From positions 1 to 64,000 of the forward strand of contig JAPLIB010000150.1 in NCBI GenBank assembly GCA_026389335.1: a DNA stretch of 64,000 nt, read 5' to 3'. Within the stretch, counting starts at the first letter, position 1. Each line of letters opens with the position of its first letter. Origin of the DNA: Cyanobacteriota bacterium (GTDB lineage Bacteria > Cyanobacteriota > Cyanobacteriia > PCC-6307 > Cyanobiaceae). The notes below the pieces were generated by a model, which did not search any database, was not told the DNA's origin, and worked only from the letters and a program-made list of their open reading frames with translations. A program made the position numbers and the translations under genes. Shown piece by piece: positions 56,847 through 64,000 of the stretch.

Positions 56847-57479
56847 TCACCGGGGGGGCAGATGGCTGATCACCAGGCGGCGTTGCCCATCGAGACTCAG
56901 CCAGCCTTCCTGGCGCAGCACGCCGATCACCCGAGTGACGGTGACGCGGGTGGTGCCAAGGGCGCTGGCCACCTCCTGGTGGGTGAGCCGTAGGTCCAGC
57001 CGCAGCCCCTGGTCACAGGCCTGTCCATATTCGGTGGCCAGAAGCTCCAGAAAGCCCCGCACCCGTTCTTCCACCCGGCGCAGGCCCATCAGCGCCAGCA
57101 GCGACTGCGACTGGCGATAGCGCTTGGTCACCGCCTGCAGCATCGCCACAGCGAGGCTGGCATCGGAACGGATTTCCTCCAGGCTCAGGCACAGCAGGTC
57201 GGTGTCGCAGAGCGTGCGGGCCTCGAAGGCCTCCACATCGGTGAGCGGTTCGCCGAACGGTTCACTCGGACCGGCCAGTCCCAGCAGCAGGTCGTCGCCG
57301 TGGATGGTGATCGCTCCGAGCTTGACCATGCCGCGCACCACCAGCCAGATGCTGTTGCGCAGCATCGGCACCTGACTGCCGGCCGCCAGATGCACCAGGG
57401 TGCGCTTGCGGTAGCTGGCCTCGAGGAATTCGCGGAAAGCTCCGCTGCCGGCAGCGCCACGGGACGGCGTGAACACCAT
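56847..57479 (-). CDS. ptrA: CRP-family regulator, PtrA-like
   Basis: 210 residues. A cyclic-nucleotide-binding-like barrel (SQVPMLRNSIWLVVRGMVKL, GPSEPFGEPLTDVEAFEART) and helix LAVAMLQAVTKRYRQSQSLL precede a CRP-type helix-turn-helix (LTHQEVASALGTTRVTVTRV). The residues that bind cAMP in CRP are not kept. It lies directly before phoB-phoR and has a Pho-box-like repeat upstream, as for PtrA of marine Synechococcus, a second-tier phosphate regulator. The symbol is inferred from memory of that family and this position. Confidence 0.75.
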   Translation of the reverse strand: MVFTPSRGAAGSGAFREFLEASYRKRTLVHLAAGSQVPMLRNSIWLVVRGMVKLGAITIHGDDLLLGLAGPSEPFGEPLTDVEAFEARTLCDTDLLCLSLEEIRSDASLAVAMLQAVTKRYRQSQSLLALMGLRRVEERVRGFLELLATEYGQACDQGLRLDLRLTHQEVASALGTTRVTVTRVIGVLRQEGWLSLDGQRRLVISHLPPR

Positions 57480-57553
57480 GAAAAGCCGTGCAAACGGGTT
57501 GGCAAAACTGTATGGAGAGCCACCGAGAGGTGGGCAAAGGGGTGATCATCATT

Positions 57554-57572
57554 CGGTTAAGAGCTGGCTAAG
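57554..57572 (-). promoter_or_regulatory. Pho-box-like repeat upstream of the ptrA-like gene
   Basis: On the minus strand CTTAGCCA-GCT-CTTAACCG: two 8-bp units close to the cyanobacterial Pho box unit CTTAACCT, with the usual 3-bp spacer. It lies 75 bp before the ptrA-like start and could drive the ptrA-phoB-phoR operon. Confidence 0.65.
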
Positions 57573-57782
57573 GCGATCCAGTCAGGGTCGGCGTTCGGCG
57601 CCAGGCCCCAGGGATGGCCGGGCTTCTGGCTGGCTGGTTTGGACTGGGGGCTTGGCTGCGGGATCCGGCCTGGGCTGGGATCCGGGCTGCTGCGGTCGCG
57701 CTTATTGCCGTGGGTCGGCTGCCGCAAGGCCCGCGCCCAAGGTCGTGGGTTTTCATCGGGGAGGTCCGATGGGCAAGCCCGG

Positions 57783-57878
57783 CCACCACTGCTTGCCGCC
57801 ACCACTGCTTGCCGCCAGCACGGCTTGCGGCCAGTACGGCTTGCGGTCACCACGGGTTGCCGCCAGCACGGCTTGCGG
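57783..57878. repeat. Six tandem copies of a 16-bp degenerate repeat
   Basis: The units read CCACCACTGCTTGCCG twice, then CCAGCACGGCTTGCGG, CCAGTACGGCTTGCGG, TCACCACGGGTTGCCG and CCAGCACGGCTTGCGG, with no spacers. The period is not a multiple of three, so it is probably not coding. The surrounding gap (57480-58024) otherwise holds only the Pho-box-like site. Confidence 0.9.
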
Positions 57879-58024
57879 TTGGTCCGAGGCCAGCCCGCCC
57901 TGGTTGCTCCAGCTTCTCCCCCCAGTCCTCGGATTTCCGCCAGGCGGCCGCGGGATATCCGCCTGCGCCGAACCCACCCCCGGCGCTCCAGAGTGAGGGC
58001 CGGTCTGTGGAAGGCGATTCAACC

Positions 58025-58663
58025 GTGGTGAGGAAGCAACCCCTGCAGCGGCTGCGCCGCTGGCTCCATCAGCGCCTGTCGACCTGGGCTCAGCATCTGG
58101 CCCCTGCCCCGGTTGAACCAGCTGCTCCCCTCCAACCTGCCGCACCAGGGCCAGCCGACGAGTCCTTTGAGGCTGGCCCAACGATCACGATGACGTTGCC
58201 CAGCCTGCTGCCGACCGCAGGCACCCTGGAGTTCATCGCTGATCGGGCTGCCCTCTGTCCTGGCCTGCGGGAACCGCTGAGCGTGGAGCAGGCAGTGCTG
58301 GCCAGGGATCTGACGTTGCTGAAGCGCGAGGCCGCTGACGCCTTGGCCGCTCTCGGGGCCGCCCATGCTCTGGTCACCTCCGCCCGTCTGGCCCAGGTGC
58401 AGGTCCTCAGGCCCCTGGTCGAGAAAGGTGAGGTGCCTGGAGAGGCGCTCAAAGCCCTCGCCGCCGACTATCAGGGCTGGCAGAACGATCAAGTGCGGCT
58501 GTTCGATGCTCTGGCCCTGGTGATGCGGATGCAGGTGCCCCAGGGGCAGGTGCTGGAGCAGGTGGATCCGGCGCTGCGGGAGCAGGCCAAGCAACATCTG
58601 GCCTCGCTTTCGGTGGAATATCAGCGTCGGCAGCTGCAGCACCAGATCAAGCGCCAGGGCTGA
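58025..58663 (+). CDS. Helical hypothetical protein
   Basis: 212 residues from GTG 58025 (58007 and 58028 also possible). A basic start (KQPLQRLRRWLHQRLSTWAQ), a Pro/Ala linker, then about 140 residues of clear helical character (LREPLSVEQAVLARDLTLLK, ADALAALGAAHALVTSARLA, LVMRMQVPQGQVLEQVDPAL, KQHLASLSVEYQRRQLQHQI). I do not recognise a family. It is on the plus strand between phosphate genes. Confidence 0.55.
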   Translation: MVRKQPLQRLRRWLHQRLSTWAQHLAPAPVEPAAPLQPAAPGPADESFEAGPTITMTLPSLLPTAGTLEFIADRAALCPGLREPLSVEQAVLARDLTLLKREAADALAALGAAHALVTSARLAQVQVLRPLVEKGEVPGEALKALAADYQGWQNDQVRLFDALALVMRMQVPQGQVLEQVDPALREQAKQHLASLSVEYQRRQLQHQIKRQG

Positions 58664-59306
58664 TTCTGATCGGCAGCCTCAGCTGTGATCTTCCGGTTTG
58701 GAGGCAGCGGCCGGGTGTGCCGAGCCCATGGGTGGTTGACGCGTTCCCCCCTGAGTTCAGGGCAACGCCCGCCACTCACTTGCTGCCCCTGCAGGCGCCA
58801 GCGGCGCAGCCCAATTTCAGATGGTCACGCCGGCTGGCCACCAGCGTTCGGCCCCGGCGGCCATGCCTGCTGAGACCGTGGCTCCCGACCCCGAGGCCGG
58901 CCGGCGCCGTTCCCAAGTCTTGCCTGGGCCTGGCTCGGGCCGTGGCCCTGCAGGGGCTCCTCGGGAGGGCACCAGCCTTGGAGCAGCCAGCCGGCCCCAA
59001 GAATTGAAGCCTGGAGCAGCAGGCAGGTGGCGATCGCTGCCAGCTGTGAGTCTCCCTTGCTCAGCACGACGGACTCCGGCATCAGTTGGGGCACCCCATC
59101 CCAGCAGCGAAGGCCACCGGCCGTTGGTTGTGTTCATCACATCCCGGTGCTCGCCAGCTGCAAGCGCCCATGGTCTGGGGGCGTCTTGATTTTTTTCAGC
59201 TCAACAGGATTGTCTGGGAAATCGCCTTACGGTTCAAGGGTGATCGGTGGGATCTGGCCCTTGGTTGGAACCGCTGACTCCCTTTCTCCCCCTTGCCACC
59301 CCCACC
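58664..59306. other. Gap before the phycobilisome linker
   Basis: About 640 bp without a supported gene. Overlapping frames on both strands are GC-driven. It should hold the linker promoter near its right end. One HIP1 octamer lies at 59030. Confidence 0.45.
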
Positions 59307-60281
59307 ATGACCCTTGTGCAGGCGCCCACTCTGGGCATTGCGCGTTATGCCAATGACCGCAATAAGGAAAGCTGGTCACACGCCTCGGATAACGATAAAA
59401 ATGTGATCATCCGGGCGGTTTACAGACAGGTTCTGGGCCAGCAGTATGTTATGGATAATGAGCGACTGAGTGGTGCTGAATCTCTGTTCAAGGACGGGGC
59501 GCTGAGCGTCAGAGAATTCGTGCGAACTGTTGCCAAGAGCGGCCTCTATCGCTCCCGTTTCTTTGAAAATTGCAACGCCTATCGCTTCATCGAGCTCAAC
59601 TTCAAGCATCTGCTCGGCCGGGCCCCTCAGAACAAGGCCGAGATGCTCCATCACTTCACGATCCTGCAGGACCATGGCGTTGAAGCTGAGATTGATTCCT
59701 ATATCGATAGCGCTGAGTATCAGGAGCGCTTCGGCCAGGATGTGGTGCCTTATCTGCATGGCTGGGACTATTCCAGGGGCCATCAGGGCCGTCAGTTCTC
59801 CTGGTTGATGCAGCTGGCCTCAGGCGCTGCCGCTTCTGTCAAGGGCGATCGCAGCGGCATTCAGGCGGCCCTCAATCGGCCCCTGCATCAGAACCAACCG
59901 GTGGCCGTGCGTGGCGCCGCTGCTGCGGTGATCATCCGCAACGTGCAGCTGCGCCGTGACTACAGCGGCATCAGCACCGACGGGCCATTCCGGGCCACAA
60001 TCTCCGATCAGGCAGGTCTCTATGGCGGTGAGACTCCCGGAGCCGCTCCCAGGAGTGCCTCCCAGGAGCATCGCCAGGCGGCCCTGAGGGTGTCGCCAGC
60101 GCTGCGCGGTACCAATGCCAGTGGTTCCAGGCTGGTGACCATCAAAGCCACCGGCATCGCTGATAACGACTATGTTCGCAGCGGTTCTTATGTGTTGCGC
60201 GTGCCCTTCAGCCGCATGAATGAGGCACTGCAACGGGTGAGTCGTCTGGGTGGCCGGGTGATCGATGTGGTTGTGAGCTGA
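59307..60281 (+). CDS. Phycobilisome rod linker polypeptide
   Basis: 324 residues from ATG 59307. Residues 20-160 form the phycobilisome linker domain: VIIRAVYRQVLGQQYVMDNE, FVRTVAKSGLYRSRFFENCN, AYRFIELNFKHLLGRAPQNK and YIDSAEYQERFGQDVVPYLH. The C-terminal 60 residues are a CpcD-like domain (RLVTIKATGIADNDYVRSGS, YVLRVPFSRMNEALQRVSRL). Such linkers join phycocyanin or phycoerythrin hexamers into rods. It stands apart from any phycobiliprotein genes in the window; which pigment it serves cannot be told. Confidence 0.93.
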   Translation: MTLVQAPTLGIARYANDRNKESWSHASDNDKNVIIRAVYRQVLGQQYVMDNERLSGAESLFKDGALSVREFVRTVAKSGLYRSRFFENCNAYRFIELNFKHLLGRAPQNKAEMLHHFTILQDHGVEAEIDSYIDSAEYQERFGQDVVPYLHGWDYSRGHQGRQFSWLMQLASGAAASVKGDRSGIQAALNRPLHQNQPVAVRGAAAAVIIRNVQLRRDYSGISTDGPFRATISDQAGLYGGETPGAAPRSASQEHRQAALRVSPALRGTNASGSRLVTIKATGIADNDYVRSGSYVLRVPFSRMNEALQRVSRLGGRVIDVVVS

Positions 60282-60308
60282 GGAGCGGTCCCTGTCGGCC
60301 CTGGCGCC

Positions 60309-61172
60309 ATGAATCCCACCCTTTCCGCGCGATTGAGGGGCTGGCAGCAGTCTCCCTATTGGAGAGTGCATCCTCCGGCCCCGTGGGCTGTGCAGATAGC
60401 ACCCGCCACGGCCCTGCTGCACCTGCCTGCCGCGCCAGCCCCAGCTGGTTTGCCGCCAGCTGATTCACTCCCGGCTGGTAGCGAGGCTGCTGATTCCCCA
60501 GCAGTGGTTTCGCAGGCGGCTTTCGCGCCGACGGCTAATGCGCTGGCAGCTGTTTCGTCGGCTGCTGTTGGGCCGGCAGCGGAGGCGTTGCCGGCCCTTG
60601 GCGCTCCTCCTGGTGCTGCGGAGCCTGTTGGGGGCGCCACGGCTGGTGAGCGGACTGCCGTGGTTTTGGCAACCGGGGCTCAGGAAACCGGGGCTCACGA
60701 AACCGTGGCTCACAAAACCGTGGCTCAGGCCGCTGCGGTGCAGGCAACTGCGCTGCAGGCGAACGCAGCAGCAGCGACCTTCCATCGGACGCACCCCTGG
60801 CCGGTAGCCGCGGGGGCGTCCCGATTGAGCCCGACCAGTCAGCACTCGCCCTTGATCGGGCTGCTGATCCTGGCCCTCGTCACCCTGCTGGAGGGCTGGC
60901 GGGCAGTCCGGTTGCTGATCCGCCAGATCCATGCGATCTGGGTGGCTCCGGCCGCCGGGGCGGGCGGGTTCGCTACGGCCAGCTTCGGCCTGCTGTGGCC
61001 GTTCCCGTCGTCGTGGGCGGCGGGGAATTGCCTAGCCCCCCACTCCATCGTTCTGCTTGATGACCCAGAAAGCTCTGTGAAGCCAGAGACAGCTGCCAAG
61101 GAGCTGCTTCAACGCAGAGGGGACCGGGCCGTTGCTGAATGGGATTGGCAGCCTATGGAGGCATCTCGGTAA
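60309..61172 (+). CDS. Ala-rich putative membrane protein with internal repeats
   Basis: 287 residues from ATG 60309, 27 bp after the linker gene. The first 160 residues are mostly Ala, Pro, Gly and Val. DNA at 60669-60728 repeats a 15-bp unit four times, encoding variants of ETVAH. One membrane helix is likely (SPLIGLLILALVTLLEGWRA). The last 60 residues are ordinary. It may be real, given the close spacing and the helix, but codon bias alone could keep such a frame open. Confidence 0.45.
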   Translation: MNPTLSARLRGWQQSPYWRVHPPAPWAVQIAPATALLHLPAAPAPAGLPPADSLPAGSEAADSPAVVSQAAFAPTANALAAVSSAAVGPAAEALPALGAPPGAAEPVGGATAGERTAVVLATGAQETGAHETVAHKTVAQAAAVQATALQANAAAATFHRTHPWPVAAGASRLSPTSQHSPLIGLLILALVTLLEGWRAVRLLIRQIHAIWVAPAAGAGGFATASFGLLWPFPSSWAAGNCLAPHSIVLLDDPESSVKPETAAKELLQRRGDRAVAEWDWQPMEASR

Positions 61173-61309
61173 TCCAGTCGCGTTGGTTGATCATCGAAAA
61201 CTTCGGCCAAGTCCAACACTTGCAGGAGCCCTGGGAGCACTTCGGGCCGTTGCGGGCTACGCCTGAAGCCAGCTGTTGATCCCGGGATCGAGGCGCCACA
61301 GGCGCCATG

Positions 61310-61337
61310 AAAAAGCCCCCCTCCTGCACAGGGGGGC
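61310..61337 (-). terminator. Intrinsic terminator of pstS
   Basis: GCCCCCCT (61315-61322) and AGGGGGGC (61330-61337) form an 8-bp stem with a 7-nt loop; on the minus strand a T-run follows (A-run 61310-61314). It lies about 40 bp past the pstS stop. Confidence 0.88.
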
Positions 61338-61378
61338 CAGCCATGGTGATCACTCGTGGGTGATCACTGGGCGATCGA

Positions 61379-62371
61379 CTACTTGCCGATGCTGTTGACG
61401 GCGTTGCGGGACTGGCTGAGGATTGATCCCTTGAGGGGGATGAAACCGAGCACTTCGGCGCGGAACTGGTTGCTGTTGGTGAGCAGATGCTCCATTGCCT
61501 TTTGAATCACCTCGGCTTTTTCACCGTTGCCGGTTTTGTAAGCCAGGATCCAGGTCAGGGTGGAGATGGGGTAACTGGCCTCGCCGGCAGGGTTGGCGTC
61601 TTCACCGGCCAGCATGCCGTCGAGACGGATGTTGTTCAGGGCGGCGGCACCGCTCTTAGCGTTGGGCTTGACGAAGCGACCGGCCTTATTCTGGACAGAG
61701 GCAGCCTTGATCTTGCCCTTCACGAAGGCAAGGCTGAGGTAGCCGATCGAACCGGGAGTGTTGTTGATCGTGCCTGATACACCCTCGTTGCCCTTACCAC
61801 CGACACCCACGGGCCACTTGACGCTCTTGCCTTCGCCCACCTTGCTCTTCCACTCCGGCGAGAAGGCCGAGAGTGAGTTGGTGAAGGCGAAAGTGGTGCC
61901 GGAGCCGTCCGAACGGTGCACCACTTTGATGGGGCCGCTGCCGCACTTGAGCTCCTCCCAGGTGTCAATCTGGCCGAGGAAGATACTGGCCACCTGCTTC
62001 TGGGTGAGCTTGAGGGCCGGGCAGTTCGCGTTGTTGTAGGCCACGGCGATCGTGCCGCCGGAGGCGGGAAACTGGATCACACCTCGTTTGACCTTGGCCG
62101 CATCGGAGGCCTTGATCGGCTCATCGGTGGCGCCGAAATCGACGGTACCGGCGATGAACTGCCGCACCCCGGCGCCCGAACCCACCGACTGGTAATTGAC
62201 CTTGACGCCCTGCTTGGCAAGGCCGATAAAGGAGGCCTGATAGAAGGGGGCGGGGAAGGTGGCCCCAGCACCGTTGATGGTGGCGGCGGCCAGAGCAGCA
62301 GCAGTGATGGCCAGACCGCCGCCGAAGCAGGCGGTGGTGCCGAGGATCAGGGCCTTCTTCGCGAAGGTCAT
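61379..62371 (-). CDS. pstS: Phosphate-binding protein PstS
   Basis: 330 residues. A signal peptide (ALILGTTACFGGGLAITAAA, cleavage near ALA) precedes the phosphate-binding protein: GAGATFPAPFYQASFIGLAK, YQSVGSGAGVRQFIAGTVDF, ATDEPI, and HRSDGSGTTFAFTNSL, whose Thr, Ser, Asp and Arg residues hold phosphate in the family. It delivers phosphate to the Pst ABC transporter, which is not in the window. A Pho-box-like triple repeat lies 53 bp upstream and a terminator follows, so it is a single-gene Pho unit. Confidence 0.96.
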   Translation of the reverse strand: MTFAKKALILGTTACFGGGLAITAAALAAATINGAGATFPAPFYQASFIGLAKQGVKVNYQSVGSGAGVRQFIAGTVDFGATDEPIKASDAAKVKRGVIQFPASGGTIAVAYNNANCPALKLTQKQVASIFLGQIDTWEELKCGSGPIKVVHRSDGSGTTFAFTNSLSAFSPEWKSKVGEGKSVKWPVGVGGKGNEGVSGTINNTPGSIGYLSLAFVKGKIKAASVQNKAGRFVKPNAKSGAAALNNIRLDGMLAGEDANPAGEASYPISTLTWILAYKTGNGEKAEVIQKAMEHLLTNSNQFRAEVLGFIPLKGSILSQSRNAVNSIGK

Positions 62372-62423
62372 TGCAATGCCAAGGATGGAGCTCTACCTGA
62401 TTAGCGGCCAGCCGACCCCGGGG

Positions 62424-62452
62424 TCGTTATGAGCTGTTTAAGAGCCGCTCAA
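62424..62452 (-). promoter_or_regulatory. Pho-box-like triple repeat upstream of pstS
   Basis: On the minus strand TTGAGCG-GCTC, TTAAACA-GCTC and ATAACGA follow each other with an 11-bp period, as in PhoB-type operators. The repeat overlaps the end of the upstream CHAD gene. Confidence 0.65.
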
Positions 62453-63451
62453 GATCCGCCCCCAGGGGGGCAGCGCCGGCTCTCGGACGAGACTCCGCAA
62501 GTCCAGGGTCCGCCAGGGTTGTCTCCAGCCAGGACTGGACTCCCGCAGCAAATCCCGCCAGAGCTGGCGTCGCCTTTGGGGCCGCTGCAGATCGACGGAT
62601 TCAAGGCCCCAGCGCTGCCAGCAGCGCTGGGTGTCCTGCTTCAGCAGCTGGGCGAGTATCGGCAGATCAGCCAGGGTGCCGGCCGGGAGCTGGTCGTCGA
62701 TGGCTCGCCGGAGTACCTCCAGGTCATGCAGTTCACCGAGCAGATCCTGAAGCCCGCGGAAGCGCCCGGCCCAGGCACGGCAGCGGGGGCCTGTGTGGCT
62801 GAGGAGATTCTCGAGGGCGTAGCGGGCGTGTTTGCACTGCTTGCGCAGATCGTGCACGTCCGCCACGGGGCCGTCGGGCTCCAGCACCGCCCAGCCGGGA
62901 TGCTGGAAGATGGTTACCAGCTCGGGCGCCTGCCATTCGCTGAGCCACTCCCGCAGCGGCCTTTGGCCCAGGGCCGTGAACTGCGGCGCCTTCTGCCAGC
63001 GCTGCAGCTGGGCCAGGAGATTCAGGTAGCTGCCGCTGCGCAGGGTTTTCTCCACCTGGTTCTGGGTGTGCTGGCGTTCCCGCTGCAGCTGGCGCAGCAT
63101 GGGCTCCAGTTGCTGGCGCTCCCCCGCTGGCAGCTGCGGCAGCAGGTTGCGCTCCAGGTGGGCCCTCAATACATCGAGATCCCGGGCCAGCCCAAGCCGT
63201 CGGGCGACCCGGGCGATGCGCTGATCCCGTATCGCTTCAGGCAGCTCCAGGGCCGGGGCGAATTGGCGCAGGGCCGTGCGCAGGCGGCGCATCGCCACGC
63301 GCATCTGATGCAGGGGTTCCGGATCGCGATTGGCGACAACCTCGTTCTGCAGGTCCACCAGGCGACGGCTGGACCGTTGAATCAACCCCAGGGCGAACGC
63401 ACCGTTGGTGAGGGTCCGTGGATCGCCGGGGGACTGCCCCGCAGAGGCCAT
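62438..63451 (-). CDS. CHAD domain protein
   Basis: 337 residues from ATG 63451 (TTG 63457 is also open). CHAD is an all-helical domain with conserved His and Arg/Lys that bind polyphosphate: LHQMRVAMRRLRTALRQFAP near residue 55, RVARRLGLARDLDVLRAHLE, and DVHDLRKQCKHARYALENLL near 200. CHAD proteins attach to polyphosphate granules. Position directly upstream of pstS with a Pho-box-like site in front fits a phosphate-storage role. Confidence 0.9.
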   Translation of the reverse strand: MASAGQSPGDPRTLTNGAFALGLIQRSSRRLVDLQNEVVANRDPEPLHQMRVAMRRLRTALRQFAPALELPEAIRDQRIARVARRLGLARDLDVLRAHLERNLLPQLPAGERQQLEPMLRQLQRERQHTQNQVEKTLRSGSYLNLLAQLQRWQKAPQFTALGQRPLREWLSEWQAPELVTIFQHPGWAVLEPDGPVADVHDLRKQCKHARYALENLLSHTGPRCRAWAGRFRGLQDLLGELHDLEVLRRAIDDQLPAGTLADLPILAQLLKQDTQRCWQRWGLESVDLQRPQRRRQLWRDLLRESSPGWRQPWRTLDLRSLVREPALPPWGRILSGS

Positions 63452-63501
63452 GGCCAAGATCTCCCTGTTGATTCGACTTTGCGCCCCGCCCCAGCATTCC
63501 G

Positions 63502-63520
63502 GGGTTAAGGGAAGGTTGTC
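63502..63520 (-). promoter_or_regulatory. Pho-box-like repeat upstream of the CHAD gene
   Basis: Minus strand GACAACCT-TCC-CTTAACCC: the second unit matches CTTAACCT at 7 of 8 positions, the first at 5 of 8, with a 3-bp spacer, 51 bp before the CHAD start. Confidence 0.55.
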
Positions 63521-63539
63521 CGCAATCTTTCGACCCGGG

Positions 63540-63558
63540 CTTGATCTGCCCTTAACCC
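63540..63558 (+). promoter_or_regulatory. Pho-box-like repeat upstream of the DUF7219-like gene
   Basis: Plus strand CTTGATCT-GCC-CTTAACCC: units match CTTAACCT at 6 and 7 of 8 positions with a 3-bp spacer, 50 bp before GTG 63608. With the opposite site at 63502 it forms a perfect 12-bp inverted repeat (63500-63511, 63549-63560). Confidence 0.6.
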
Positions 63559-63607
63559 CGAACCTGGGGACTGAGATCTAGCCTGCGCCAACATTATTAG
63601 CAATGCC

Positions 63608-63877
63608 GTGGCAAGTGATGACAGTGTCGCTGGTTCCCCTGGCGTCAAATCTCCGATGGAGGCCCATGCCAGTTACCGCGGCAACGACTGGTCTCCTCAA
63701 CGGCTGCTGTTCCATCAGAACCTGGAATCCTTCGCCGAGCGGGTGGGGTTGATTGTGGCCCTGCAAGGCAACGGCAAGCTCAGCCAGGAGCAGGCCTATG
63801 CCCAGATCAGGGCGATCTGGAAAGAGCTCAAGGACAGCAAAGGCAACCTGATCAATGGCAAGGGACCCGCGGCCTGA
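63608..63877 (+). CDS. Small DUF7219-like protein
   Basis: 89 residues from GTG 63608 (ATG 63656 would give 73). The core SYRGNDWSPQRLLFHQNLES, FAERVGLIVALQGNGKLSQE and YAQIRAIWKELKDSKGNL is a conserved helical cyanobacterial family (recalled as DUF7219). No function is known. It is divergent from the CHAD gene across a 150-bp region with paired Pho-box-like sites, which suggests induction on phosphate shortage. Confidence 0.7.
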   Translation: MASDDSVAGSPGVKSPMEAHASYRGNDWSPQRLLFHQNLESFAERVGLIVALQGNGKLSQEQAYAQIRAIWKELKDSKGNLINGKGPAA

Positions 63878-64000
63878 GCCCGTTCGGCTGCCTCGCGGGG
63901 CTTGGCGTACCACGCAGATGTTGGTGGTATGGACCCACCCTGGTCCCCTTGCCGTTTCCTGTCTGATTGGCATCTGATTGTCCCGTCAAGAGCTTGATTG

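Noticed and set aside
55807-57120. 437-codon plus-strand frame across phoR, phoB and the ptrA-like gene
   Set aside because: It runs antisense through three recognised genes.
57783-57878. CRISPR array
   Set aside because: Units are 16 bp, degenerate and directly joined with no spacers; no cas genes are present.
62429-63508. 359-codon plus-strand frame opposite the CHAD gene
   Set aside because: The minus-strand CHAD domain is clear; the plus frame is Gln/Gly-rich shadow.
63578-63973. 131-codon minus-strand frame at the right end
   Set aside because: Shadow of the DUF7219-like gene.

Overview
The window reads as chromosomal DNA of a GC-rich unicellular cyanobacterium of the Synechococcus/Cyanobium type. 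The evidence is chlorophyll synthase (chlG), the cytochrome b6f small subunit PetP, a phycobilisome rod linker, several cyanobacterial families of unknown function (DUF2808, small membrane proteins), compact genes with ATGA overlaps, and GCGATCGC octamers of the cyanobacterial HIP1 type (6580, 59030, 59845). All statements are from reading the sequence; no database search was run.

Layout. 1-6432: right end of an integrative element that runs off the left edge: a primase-helicase cut by the window start, a KilA-N protein, a small broken ORF, an excisionase-like protein, a tyrosine integrase coupled to a LysM protein, and tRNA-Arg(UCU) as the probable integration site. 6591-9205: acidic helix-turn-helix protein, small membrane protein, rsmI. 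9275-21732: housekeeping block cysQ, pnp, rpsN, nth, rseP, serS, interrupted between rseP and serS by an AT-richer minor-pilin operon (15622-19572) whose last gene carries an in-frame stop. 22036-23314: decayed TPR/SPINDLY-type glycosyltransferase. 23508-25888: NifU-like protein and lepA. 26689-29796: a second minor-pilin operon with the same gene order and a major-type pilin. 30178-33937: convergent histidine kinase and response regulator, a Dpp/Opp-type permease, two tiny membrane proteins. 34127-36794: RNA and DNA modification genes (TrmH-like, alkyltransferase-like, rsmB). 36815-42264: class A penicillin-binding protein, chlG, petP, hisF, a membrane protein, menG. 42460-45368: small conserved proteins and a glutathione transferase-like protein. 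45764-47586: ammonium transporter and a PII protein behind a candidate NtcA box. 47958-50818: glutathione reductase, ferredoxin, cysteine synthase. 50995-53109: four ATGA-linked genes resembling ExbB, two ExbD-like proteins and a TonB-like protein. 53419-63877: aminotransferase, then a phosphate-response region (ptrA-like regulator, phoB, phoR, pstS, CHAD protein, DUF7219-like protein) with Pho-box-like repeats, interleaved with a phycobilisome linker and two poorly conserved ORFs.

How the parts fit. Three themes stand out: nutrient sensing (nitrogen through NtcA/Amt/PII, phosphate through PhoBR/PtrA/PstS), type IV pilus biogenesis in two parallel minor-pilin modules, and an envelope complex built like TonB-ExbB-ExbD but lacking the acidic residues normally required for proton coupling. 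The last is the best candidate for something not well described.
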